NCBI GenBank assembly: GCA_016858145.1
Contig: JAEHOE010000027.1
Coordinates: forward strand, 1,037,911-1,101,910
Reading direction: 5' to 3'
Source of the DNA: Edaphochlamys debaryana
Lineage: Eukaryota > Chlorophyta > Chlorophyceae > Chlamydomonadales
Length of the DNA stretch: 64,000 nt
Each line of letters begins with the position of its first letter. The first letter of the stretch is position 1. The notes under the pieces are model-generated. The model ran no database searches. It saw nothing but the letters and a program-made list of their open reading frames with translations, and was not told where the DNA came from. The position numbers were made by a program, and so were the translations under genes. This document shows positions 1 to 9,949 of this stretch, piece after piece.

Positions 1-729
1 GGTTTTGGCCACGCGCGGGAGGCTGGAGGCGGGAGGCTGGAGGCGGGGACAGGGGGCAAGGGACGTGGCGCGGCGAGGAGGCGAGGGGCAGGAGTACAAG
101 GGGGACTGCGGGTGACCACAGCACCCTGCCTGTCACCCCAGCGGATATGCCCTATGTGTGCCAAGGCTGGGCTGGCGCTGCCACCGATGTGGAGTGGCGG
201 ACACTCCCATGCCCTCAGCCGCTCAGTGGGGTGCACGGAGAGCGGGTACCCTGCTGTTGCTCACGCCCTAACGGGTGCTGGCTCCTGCAGACGCGGCGGG
301 GGTCACAGGTGGGCGGCCTCTAGAGCCGGGTGCACTGAGTGAGCGGCGTGGGCCGCGGCGGGGTGCAAGTCCAAGCGCCAGGCCTTCCCCACCCCCAGCG
401 CCCTCCGGGCTGCTAAGGCTCCCCGACGAGGATGAGGCGGCAGCAGCAGCGTGCGCGCGCACCACCGCTGCCCCAGGCCCGAGAGGCCCAGGGGAGGCGC
501 GCACTGGGCAGCTGACCCCGGCGGCACGGGAAACCAGGGGCCCGCGCGGGGCGCGCTTCCTCCCAGAGGCCCCGGAGCTTGAGATCAGGCCTTTGGGCGG
601 CTGGGGCGTCGCTTTGGGGGCGTTCAGGGCGTTGTCGGGTCGTTTTTCGGATTCTGATTTTTGCTTATAAGGCGCGGGCGTTCGGAGCCATTTTTGTCGT
701 GTGCGTTCCCGTTGCTCCCTTCTCGTGCA

Positions 730-802
730 GCTCCTATAGCTCAGCAGGTAGAGCGTGCGGCTGTTAACCGCAAGGTCTACAGTTCAATCCTGTATGGGAG
801 CG
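730..802 (+). tRNA. tRNA-Asn (GTT), copy 1
   Basis: The sequence folds into a complete cloverleaf. The acceptor stem pairs 730-736 with 795-801 (one G-U pair), with discriminator G802. The anticodon stem 756-760/768-772 encloses a seven-base loop with anticodon GTT at 763-765, which reads Asn codons. The D and T arms are present, the latter with the standard TTCAATC loop. No CCA is encoded and there is no intron. A TATA-like TTATAA lies at 665-670, about 60 bp upstream, which would suit a plant-type tRNA promoter. No clear T-run terminator follows. Confidence 0.95.
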
Positions 803-1624
803 GCAAGCTAGCGCCGCCTGCATTGACCCCCTCGTGGGACAGTCAGGCCGGCGCAGTGACCCGTCTCAGCGTGACCTTGGGAGCGGGGACGCGCAGTTGG
901 TTTTGGCCACGCGCGGGAGGCTGGAGGCGGGAGGCTGGAGGCGGGGACAGGGGGCAAGGGACGTGGCGCGGCGAGGAGGCGAGGGGCAGGAGTACAAGGG
1001 GGACTGCGGGTGACCACAGCACCCTGCCTGTCACCCCAGCGGATATGCCCTATGTGTGCCAAGGCTGGGCTGGCGCTGCCACCGATGTGGAGTGGCGGAC
1101 ACTCCCATGCCCTCAGCCGCTCAGTGGGGTGCACGGAGAGCGGGTACCCTGCTGTTGCTCACGCCCTAACGGGTGCTGGCTCCTGCAGACGCGGCGGGGG
1201 TCACAGGTGGGCGGCCTCTAGAGCCGGGTGCACTGAGTGAGCGGCGTGGGCCGCGGCGGGGTGCAAGTCCAAGCGCCAGGCCTTCCCCACCCCCAGCGCC
1301 CTCCGGGCTGCTAAGGCTCCCCGACGAGGATGAGGCGGCAGCAGCAGCGTGCGCGCGCACCACCGCTGCCCCAGGCCCGAGAGGCCCAGGGGAGGCGCGC
1401 ACTGGGCAGCTGACCCCGGCGGCACGGGAAACCAGGGGCCCGCGCGGGGCGCGCTTCCTCCCAGAGGCCCCGGAGCTTGAGATCAGGCCTTTGGGCGGCT
1501 GGGGCGTCGCTTTGGGGGCGTTCAGGGCGTTGTCGGGTCGTTTTTCGGATTCTGATTTTTGCTTATAAGGCGCGGGCGTTCGGAGCCACTTTTGTGTGCG
1601 TTCCCGTTGCTCCCTTCTCGTGCA

Positions 1625-1697
1625 GCTCCTATAGCTCAGCAGGTAGAGCGTGCGGCTGTTAACCGCAAGGTCTACAGTTCAATCCTGTATGGGAGCG
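1625..1697 (+). tRNA. tRNA-Asn (GTT), copy 2
   Basis: This is identical in sequence to the copy at 730-802 and lies in the second tandem unit, offset by 895 bp. It has the same intact cloverleaf and GTT anticodon. Its TATA-like TTATAA is at 1564-1569. Both copies look functional because no stem is disrupted. Confidence 0.95.
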
Positions 1698-1913
1698 GCA
1701 AGCTAGCGCCCCCTGCACTGTCCCCCTCGTGGGACAGTCAGGCTGGCGCAGTGACCCGTCTCAGCGTGACCTTGGAAGCGGGGACGCGCAGATGGTTTTG
1801 GCGTCCCACGCCCCTTATGCCGCCCTACTCTTGTTGGATTACTTTACGGACTCGACAAGCTCTTGGTGCTGGAGGTTACCGTGTCATCACTACCTTGTCC
1901 TTCCTGTCCTCAG

Positions 1914-3588
1914 GCAGACAAGGCGGACCTCGAGGCGTTCGAGGAGCGCTCAGCACAGGTGGGTCAGAGAGAGGAGGAAACGCATGGGGTTTTGAAGAGC
2001 CAATTTTACAGCAGCTAGCAGCAGCGACTGGACTGGGGAAAGGAAGAGCGGGGCAAACGTTCAGCGAACATCCTTCCCAGGATGATTTGCTTTCCTCGCG
2101 AGTCGTGTGTCCTCCCCCCTCCTCGACAGGAGCGCTCCAAAGGGCTCTTCTTCAAGTCCCTCTACGCAAAGGAGAAAGCGCCGCGCCAGCCCGTGGGGAA
2201 GAGCATTCCCGGGTACTGGCGGGTGAGGCCGGGGATGCGCAGGCCCGGGACGGGCCTATCCAGCTGCAACATACCCATGCAAGTTTCCCCTTACCGTAGG
2301 TGCACATTAGGTATCAAGCAGACCGCAACCCAACATGTTGTGTGACGCCTGTTCCCCGCATTCCCGTTGCCCCTCCTCCAGCGGATGCGCGCCGAGCAGG
2401 AGGCGGCCGCCAAGGCGGCTGCGGAGGCGGCCCGGACCCTGGGCTCCCAGCACAGCGCCGCGCCGCTGCACCACCTGGCTGAGCCGGGGGCGCTCGGCGG
2501 CCACGCCCCGAGCCACGCCGCCGGGCCCCTCGCGGAGGAGCACGGGGCCGACCTCACCCCCGGCGCCTCCACGTGGGACCCGGAGGCCGTGGCGGCGGCG
2601 GCGGAGCGGCCCCTGTCGGCCGCAAGCAAGGAGGTGGGCGGGTGCCTTCGGCGCACCCAGCTGGGGCCCCGTGCTGCTGGGTGCTGGGGGCGGTCTGTTG
2701 AAATCGCGGGCCTGCTTGAGCACCGGTAGCGGCGCACGCTAGGCCCACCACCTTGCGGGGAGAGGTCTTCTGGCCAGGCCGGCCCACTCACCCGGCTGCC
2801 GGCCCTCCCCCCGCCCAGATCCGCTCACCCTTCCGGCTCTACCTCTTCTCCTACCTCTCCGCCTTCCTCGCCCTCATGGCGGTCAACGGTGAGGGGCTTG
2901 CGACATGCCCTGGGCTGTGGATATCGGGGTCAAGGGGCAGCAAGCTTGAGCTGTAGAGGCGGCGGGTTTGACGAGCTTCCCCCTTGCCGATGCTGTTTCG
3001 CGCATCCGCCGCCTCTACCCCTGCAGATCTGGCTGGCCCCACCTTCAACCCCCCGCCGCCCCCCGGCGACGGCAGCGGCGTGGAGGTCTCTGACGTGAGG
3101 CGCACTGCGGCGGAGCAGGTGAGTGCACGTGCACCTTGGCGAGGCACCTGGCTTGACGACAAACGTTAGGGACGGCCAGCAGAGGGCGCGACGCGTGCCT
3201 CGGCATGCAGTGCCCTCTTACCCGTGCTGAGTGCCGTGTGCTGTGCGTGCTGCGTGCAGGGCCCTGCCGCGTTCAAGGACGCGCTGTACTGCATGCTGAG
3301 CGCGGGGCTGGCGCTGGCGGCGTCGGGGGAGCGCCAGGCGCTGGGGGACGCTCAGGTGAGAGATGACACTTCCGTAGGGTCAGCTGGAGAGGGAGGACGG
3401 CTGGACGTGCTGAGTAATTGACGCAGAAAGATTGCGGATGCACTGTTTCAAGAGCGCCAGGAGCATGGGCCAGCTTGATGATGGCCCCTGCCCGCTGCCC
3501 TGCACCCCCACCCTCCCCACCCCAGGCGCTGATGCTGGAGGGCATCCGCAAGCGGTCGGGCGTGCAGCAGCGCGAGGGGCGCAAGTGA
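1914..3588 (+). CDS. Unrecognised small membrane protein, 7 exons visible, 5' end unresolved
   Basis: Seven exons join in a single frame through GT/AG introns: 1914-1958, 2130-2222, 2382-2633, 2819-2888, 3027-3118, 3260-3355 and 3526-3588, ending at TGA. They encode about 236 residues: a charged start, a basic stretch ending GKSIPGYWR, an Ala-rich helix (RMRAEQEAAAKAAAEAAR), a membrane segment (FRLYLFSYLSAFLALMAV), a Pro-rich linker, a second mildly hydrophobic helix (ALYCMLSAGLALAAS) and a basic tail. I do not recognise the family. The start codon is not identified. An ATG at 1793 is out of frame with the first supported exon unless a further short intron exists, so a small 5' exon is missing. 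The tandem tRNA duplication ends just upstream and may have displaced the original 5' end. Confidence 0.6.
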
Positions 3589-4133
3589 GCGAAGGCTAGC
3601 GGGGCGTGCAGCTGGCGGCACCACTGCCATGGCTGGAGGAGCGGATGGCGGTGGACGGCCGACCGCGGGCGGAGGGAACTGCTGCATTGAAGGCCGTGGG
3701 GGAGATATCATGTTGTGGGCGGATGCGGTCACCTCACGTGGCCTGCCATGAGGGCGGCGGGGCTGTGAGCATGACGGGCAGTTGGCGTCCACGAATGCGA
3801 GTCTACTGGATGCCACTGCATGCACGTCAAGGGCCGATCCGTCTGAGGGAGAGGATGGCCTGGGACCCGTACTGTGTGAAGATCGTGGGAACTTAGGCTG
3901 GGGCAACAGCTGTTCAGAAACTCCAGAGCAAGAGGGAATCTCAGTAGCAGCAGCGCAAGGGGGGATAGCAAACGCTGTACAAAGAGCTAGCTGTTTGTCT
4001 CATAATGGCTGTATGCGGGCGGGGGGAGGCATTGGTCTCTGTGCAACATGCCCCCCTGCCGTATGGCGCATGTCATCTAGCATGGAGTTGCACCCGTGAT
4101 GACAGGCGTTGCTTCCTTGTACCAGTATGCATG

Positions 4134-4138
4134 TGTAA
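4134..4138 (+). promoter_or_regulatory. Putative poly(A) signal TGTAA
   Basis: TGTAA is the usual nuclear poly(A) signal of Chlamydomonas-type algae. It lies about 550 bp after the stop codon at 3588, giving a 3' UTR of typical length for these algae. No coding signature is seen in 3589-4130. Confidence 0.5.
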
Positions 4139-4330
4139 TCTCAGAAGTGGCAAAGTGTACTGCCACAGGGCTGCTACCTGGTGTTGTTCCGCCTGTTCGC
4201 TCATCCTGATGTGCTCTGGCTGCTGTTTAGGTATGCTGTGTATGGCCAGCTGAAGCTGAAGACCTTTCAAGAGTGCGACCCTGCACACCGCGCATCTGCG
4301 TTGGCGTCGAGGTACTGCTCTGTGTGGCAA

Positions 4331-4547
4331 CAGTGTTGCTATCTTCCCTGGGATTAGTCGGCTGAGCTGGCGGGTAATCCGCCTGGACCGGCCCATTTAG
4401 CCGGCTGGCGGTGGCGGATTGGCACGGGTTAGTCGGGCGCCAGCCCAAATTTAGTCGGCTGGATCGGCGGCTAATTCCGGAGTTCCTTCAAATTAGCCGG
4501 CGCCGGCCGACTGTCCAGCCGACTAACCGACTAAGATAGCAACACTG
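4331..4547. mobile_element. Non-autonomous hAT-type MITE, 217 bp
   Basis: The element has perfect 15 bp terminal inverted repeats: CAGTGTTGCTATCTT at 4331-4345 and its reverse complement at 4533-4547. It is flanked by an exact 8 bp direct repeat, TGTGGCAA, at 4323-4330 and 4548-4555. An 8 bp target duplication with ends beginning CAGTG fits the hAT superfamily. Several subterminal TTAGTCGGCT-like motifs occur in both orientations. There is no open frame, so movement would need a transposase supplied elsewhere. The perfect ends and target duplication suggest a recent insertion. Confidence 0.92.
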
Positions 4548-4555
4548 TGTGGCAA

Positions 4556-5160
4556 CCTTCTCTGTGGGCTTTGTTGAGGTACAGCAGAACTGACAGGGTT
4601 GGAGCAAGCTGTAGCCTGTAGCCTGTCTTGTGCTTCATATGCAACACTTGCCTTGCTATTCCAAAGTTGGCTGGGTCTGTGTAAGCAATTGTATAGGGTT
4701 GACAAGGGTGGCTGGCTACCATGAACAAGGCAGGCTGAAGGAGCGGTGCCAGTGCAGATAAGACCGGGCAGCCAAGTCTGTGCCAAGGGGTGCGAGTCCC
4801 CCGACATACTGCTATCAACGTGTTAAAGCTAGGTTGGATTAATAGTGCGCCCACAGTTACCGCGGGGAATGGGTCGCGTAGCAGGTTGGGTGGGGGCCTC
4901 AGCCCCCTTGGGGGCGCCCTGCTTGTCAGTTTGTCAGAAAAATTCAGCAAGGCATTCGCAGCTCAAAGGTAAGTAGGTAGCAGCCGCTTCCTGCCAATCA
5001 AAGTTGAGAATAGTGTAGGAACAGAAGGACAGACATTGCAGGGAGGGAAAGCACAGCACTTAGCAAGCAGCTTGGTCATGGCATGGTTGGCACAGCAGGG
5101 AAGGAATGCCCAGCATGCACTTCATGGTGATCACACGGATGTAGCAGGGAGGGGACCAAC
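4556..5160. other. Intergenic stretch with no gene seen
   Basis: This interval lies between the MITE and the minisatellite. Base composition is closer to balanced than in the flanking genes. It contains no splice-connected coding signature, tRNA or clear repeat. Open frames on the minus strand here are short and compositionally unremarkable. Confidence 0.6.
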
Positions 5161-6560
5161 ACGTGATTGAGTTCTGCAGGAGCACTGCTGTGATGACCTT
5201 GAAGCCCCTGCTGTGCTTTCCCTCCCTGCTGCGCCTGCCCTGCTGCGACCATGCTGTGTGCGACCTCCCTGCAAATCGTGACCTCCCTGTTGCGATCACG
5301 TTGAAGCCCTCTGCTGCCCGTGACCTCCCTGCTGTGATGACCTTGAAGCCCCTGCTGTGCTTTCCCTCCCTGCTGCGCCTGCCCTGCTGCGACCATGCTG
5401 TGTGCGACCTCCCTGCAAATCGCGACCTCCCTGTTGCGATCACGTTGAAGCCCTCTGCTGATCGTGACCTCCCTGCTGTGATGACCTTGAAGCCCCTGCT
5501 GTGCTTTCCCTCCCTGCTGCGCCTGCCCTGCTGCTACCATGCTGCGTGCGACCTCCCTGCAAATCGCGACCTCCCTGCTGCGATCACCTTGAAGCCCTCT
5601 GCTGATCGTGACCTCCCTGCTGTGATGACCTTGAAGCCCCTGCTGTGCTTTCCCTCCCTGCTGCGCCTGCCCTGCTGCTACCATGCTGCGTGCGACCTCC
5701 TGCAAATCGCGACCTCCCTGCTGCGATCACCTTGAAGCCCTCTGCTGATCGCGACCTCCCTGCTGCGATCACCTTGAAGCCCTCTGCTGATCGCGACCTC
5801 CCTTGCTGCTGTGATGACCTTGAAGCCCCTGCTGTGCTTTCCCTCCCTGCTGCGCCTGCCCTGCTGCAACCATGCTGTGTGCGACCTCCCTGCAAATCGC
5901 GACCTCCCTGCTGCGATCACCTTGAAGCCCTCTGCTGATCGTGACCTCCCTGCTGTGATGACCTTGAAGCCCCTGCTGTGCTTTCCCTCCCTGCTGCGCC
6001 TGCCCTGCTGCTACCATGCTGTGTGCGACCTCCCTGCAAATCGCAACCTCCCTGCTGCGATCACCTTGAAGCCCTCTGCTGATCGCGACCTCCCTGCTGC
6101 GATCACCTTGAAGCCCTCTGCTGATCGCGACCTCCCTTGCTGCTGTGATGACCTTGAAGCCTCTGCTGTGCTTTCCCTCCCTGCTGCGCCTGCCCTGCTG
6201 CGACCATGCTGTGTGCGACCTCCCTGCAAATCGCGACCTCCCTGTTGCGATCATGTTGAAGCCCTCTGCTGATCGTGACCTCCCTGCTGTGATGACTTGA
6301 AGCCCCTGCTGTGCTTTCCCTCCCTGCTGCGCCTGCCCTGCTGCGACCATGCTGTGTGCGACCTCCCTGCAAATCGCGACCTCCCTGCTGCGATCACCTT
6401 GAAGCCCTCTGCTGATCGTGACCTCCCTGCTGTGATGACCTTGAAGCCCCTGCTGTGCTTTCCCTCCCTGCTGCTCCTGCCCTGCTGCTACCATGCTGCG
6501 TGCGACCTCCTGCAAATCGCGACCTCCCTGCTGCGATCACCTTGAAGCCCCTGCTGTGCT
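5160..6560. repeat. Minisatellite, 144 bp unit, ~9 copies with a ~45 bp sub-block
   Basis: The anchor ATGACCTTGAAGCC recurs at 5193, 5337, 5481, 5625, 5814, 5958, 6148, 6292 (one base shorter) and 6435. Spacing is 143-144 bp except for two intervals of 189-190 bp, which hold an extra ~45 bp block (a GCGACCTCCCTGCTGCGATC-type sub-repeat). Since 144 is a multiple of 3, frames stay open on both strands and give repetitive translations of up to 248 residues. I treat these as non-coding because both strands are equally open and no start or splice context supports them. Confidence 0.93.
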
Positions 6561-7331
6561 GATCGCTTGCGTGCTGACCCCTCCCCTTCTGGAGGCGGTT
6601 CCTGCTGTAATCATCGCATCCTGCTGTGCTTTATCCCTCTGCTGCATCCGCTCTGGTCGCTATTGCATGCCAGGGAGGGCTAGGGTGCCCCTTATAGTTC
6701 ATGCTCAATGGCACTCATCAGCATGCCTTGGTAAACATCCTGCCCGCCGTCTGCCTGCCAGTCATGCCAGCTTCCTTTCCAGGCCTCCCTACAACCTCCC
6801 TCTACAACTCAGTCACAGCTCCATACATGGCACAGTCCTAGGGGGCCATCCTGCTCCAAAGTCTGATGTACACCAACCCCTCCTCACCACACTCTCACCC
6901 CATCCTCAATTCCACCGGTTCCCCCACGAGATCATTTCACTCGTGCACGCTTGCTGTCGCCTGCCTGTCTCCCCAAACTCCCGTGCGCTCGCCTGCCAGC
7001 ACGCCACCCTTTGAGACACATGCGCTCAGAAGAGCGCTCCCCCGCACGCCACCATCAACGGCGGGGGCCAGTCTCACGCACGAGGCTTCCCCTCTGCCCC
7101 ACAGGTCGCCCCCTCCCCCAGGGCTCACTCAATCCATTTGGTTCATGTACCAGCTGCTGTCATCTCGCACGCTGCCACGCCTAAACTCTACCAGCATGTG
7201 CAGCTAAGAGTGTTATCGCCTCTGTCCTCCTTGGCTCCTGCTGTACCCCAACCTCCAGCGCTCCAGGCCTTCCCCTAGGCATCCTCTCCCCGACCATCTG
7301 CCTCCTGCCACGCACCCTGCCGCCCGGCCCC
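6561..7331. other. Intergenic stretch downstream of RAD16, no gene seen
   Basis: This holds the 3' flank of the minus-strand RAD16 gene and the edge of the minisatellite. I see no exon-like conserved protein signature, no tRNA and no TGTAA signal on the minus strand. Confidence 0.5.
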
Positions 7332-9907
7332 TCAGCCGAACAGGAAGCGCAGGTCGTCCTCCGTCAGCCGCCCCAGCGCCTCCACGTCCCGCCCCACGGT
7401 GCCCTCGAACACCAGCTGCTTCTTCTCCTGGGGAGGCGAGGGATAGGGGGGAAAGGGGTGAGGGGGAGGGGGGGGGGTTGAAAGGGCGGTTGATTGATTG
7501 AGAGTTGGAGGGCCCACAGGCCAGGGAGAAGCGGAGCCAAGTGCTATCGGGTTGACCTACTGCTGTAAGGGAGCAGGGCAAGGATGGAAGAGCGGGAGGA
7601 GAGGAACTGAGTGGCGGGGTAGACCCTTAACCCAGGCGAATACCGTCGAGGCTTTGATTTGTCTCACCCTACGAAAAGATCCCCACTACCCTGGTTGTCG
7701 TACCTGCAGCTTGAGGATGCGCTCCTCGATGGTGCCCGCGATCACGAAGCGTACGACAGTGATGGGCTTGTACTGCCCCAGCCGGTGGATCCTGGAGAGT
7801 GGGCGGTGAGGGCACGGGCATGGTTGCAAGGGCACATGCAGCGTGTGGACACACCAGCATCATTACGGGACCAGCCATCCAGGCCCCTTTCTATAACATC
7901 CAGGCCCCTTTCTAGAACGAAACCGACCGCGCTGCACGGACATGTTCAGCACTGTACGACATCGTACGGACACGCACCTGTCCTGCGCCTGCTGCTCCAC
8001 GGCGGGGTTCCACCAGGGGTCCATCAGCATCACGTGGCTGGGGGAGGGGCGGGCGGTGGGTGCGTGTAGGGGCCCGTCAGTCACTGCCCCATCAGTGTGG
8101 CCGGTAGCACTCGAGCGTCAGCAACCCCTCCACCCTCCTGCACTCGTTTACACGCCAGAGCCCTTCGCACCACACAGTCCCCTGCTCCCCACCCCCACCC
8201 CCAGTTTCACCCCCGCCCCATACCCCCCTTCAACTTCCCCTTCAACCCCCTTCTACCCCCATCACCACTACCCATTCCCCCACCTGGCGGCCGTGAGGTT
8301 GAGCGCCACGCCCCCCGCCTTGAGGCTCATGAGGAACACGCGCACGGTGGGGTCGGCGGTGAAGGCCGAGATCATGCGCTCGCGCACGTCCAGCGCCATG
8401 GAGCCCTCCAGCCGCACGCAGCGGATGCCCACCTGCGGTTTTGGGGGGGGAGGGGAAGGGAGGGGGAAGGAGAGCGGGGAGGGAGGGGAAGGGGGAGGAG
8501 TGAGAGTGGGGGGAGGAGGGGGCGGCGGCGGGTGGGCGGGGTAAGGAGAGGGTGCGGGTGGAGGAGAGACATGCGGTGCGTGCATGGGGTGGGGGAGTTG
8601 TGGGGGCACGGGCTGGCTGGCACCAGCGTCCCGGCATGGCGCCGCAGCGCTACCGGCCAACCAACCGACCAACGAAACACCCAACCACCAATCGCCAACC
8701 GCCAACCGACCTGCTCCAGCCTGAAGTGGCACAGGTCCAGCATGGAGGTGAACTGGCTGAACACGATGGCCTTGGACGAGGGGTCGGCCGCCACCATGCG
8801 GTCCAGCTCCTCGCGCAGCGCCTGCGGTTGGCGGTTGACGGTTGGCAGTTAGTCAGCTACCGGTTGGCAGTTGGTCAAGGGATAATAGTTACAGTGCATG
8901 CGTGCAAGGCATGCAAGCCTGGTGGTGCCCAAAGCTGACGCGCGAGTGCAATACTACGGTGCATTGCTAGCCACCGGATGCAGCTGCATCGCTATCGGTA
9001 TCGAGGGGAGGGCGGGAAGTCGAAGGGAAGAAGGTGCCGCACCTCCCATGCATGCATGCCGTACGTACCTCGATCTTGGTGCTGGTCTGGAAGCGGGACA
9101 GGTCGCCGATCCTGTTCAGGATGCTGCCCTTGCGCGGCCGGTAGCCCAGCACGCTCAGCGCGGCGCCGCACACCGCAACACCGCCGGCGCCGCCGCCGGC
9201 GGAGGCGCGCCGGCCGGTGGCCCTGGCGGCGGCGCCGGCGTAGTCCAGATCGTCGACGTCGGGGCTGGCGGCGCCACCGGCGGCGGGCAGCGCCGCTGGC
9301 GCCGAGAGGTCCACGGTGAGGGGCTGGCTGCAGCCGGGGCACTTGGCCTGGGGTGGGTTGGGGTGGGGGGGGATAGGAGGGGGTAGGAGGGGGTAGGAGG
9401 GGGTAGGAGGGGGTGATTTTCGGAGCATTGGGGGTGGGTAGGAGGGGGGCGGGGGGCGAGGGTTTGCACACGAGGTGAAGGGCAGGCCGGGACAGCTTTG
9501 GTTGGGGAGGGGAAAGATGCTGGGAGGCTGGGAGGGATGCGGCTCGGCCGGCGGGGCGCCGCGTCCGTGTAGGATCACGGCGGCCGTGAAGGATTGCAAG
9601 CACAGGTAACGGTAGGCGTTTCAGTGTGGGTTGTACGGCATGACTCACCGCCCGTACGGCGCTTGACACGTACTCCAGCACGCACGCCCGGCAGAAGCCG
9701 TGCCCGCACTCCGCCACCACGCCGTCCTCGATGTCCTCGTGACACAGCCCGCACGTGGGTACGGATCCCGTACCCAGTGCCGCACCCAGCGCCGCCGCCG
9801 TCCGGCCCGCCGGCGTGGCGGCGGCGGTGGAGGGCCCAGCGCCGCCGCCGCCGTAGGCGCCCAGCGCCAGCGGAGCGTCCGGGTCGGCGGCGCCGTCAGC
9901 GCCGTCA

Positions 9908-9949
<42 letters not shown>

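Larger units (their letters stand above)
1..1800. repeat. Tandem duplication, ~898 bp unit, two copies
   Basis: Bases 1-898 recur almost unchanged at 899 to about 1790. The copies differ by a 3 bp deletion near 1590 and by scattered substitutions close to the tRNA 3' flank. Each copy carries one tRNA-Asn. The first copy begins at or before the window edge, so the true copy number may be higher. Similarity stops shortly after the motif GACGCGCAG near 1790, where unique sequence begins. The short open frames inside the unit are identical between copies and show no coding signature. Confidence 0.95.

Noticed and set aside
5769..6515. A 248-residue open frame on the minus strand
   Set aside because: It is a product of the 144 bp minisatellite; both strands are equally open.
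5160..6560. CRISPR array
   Set aside because: The repeats are long and contiguous with no unique spacers, in a eukaryotic nuclear context.
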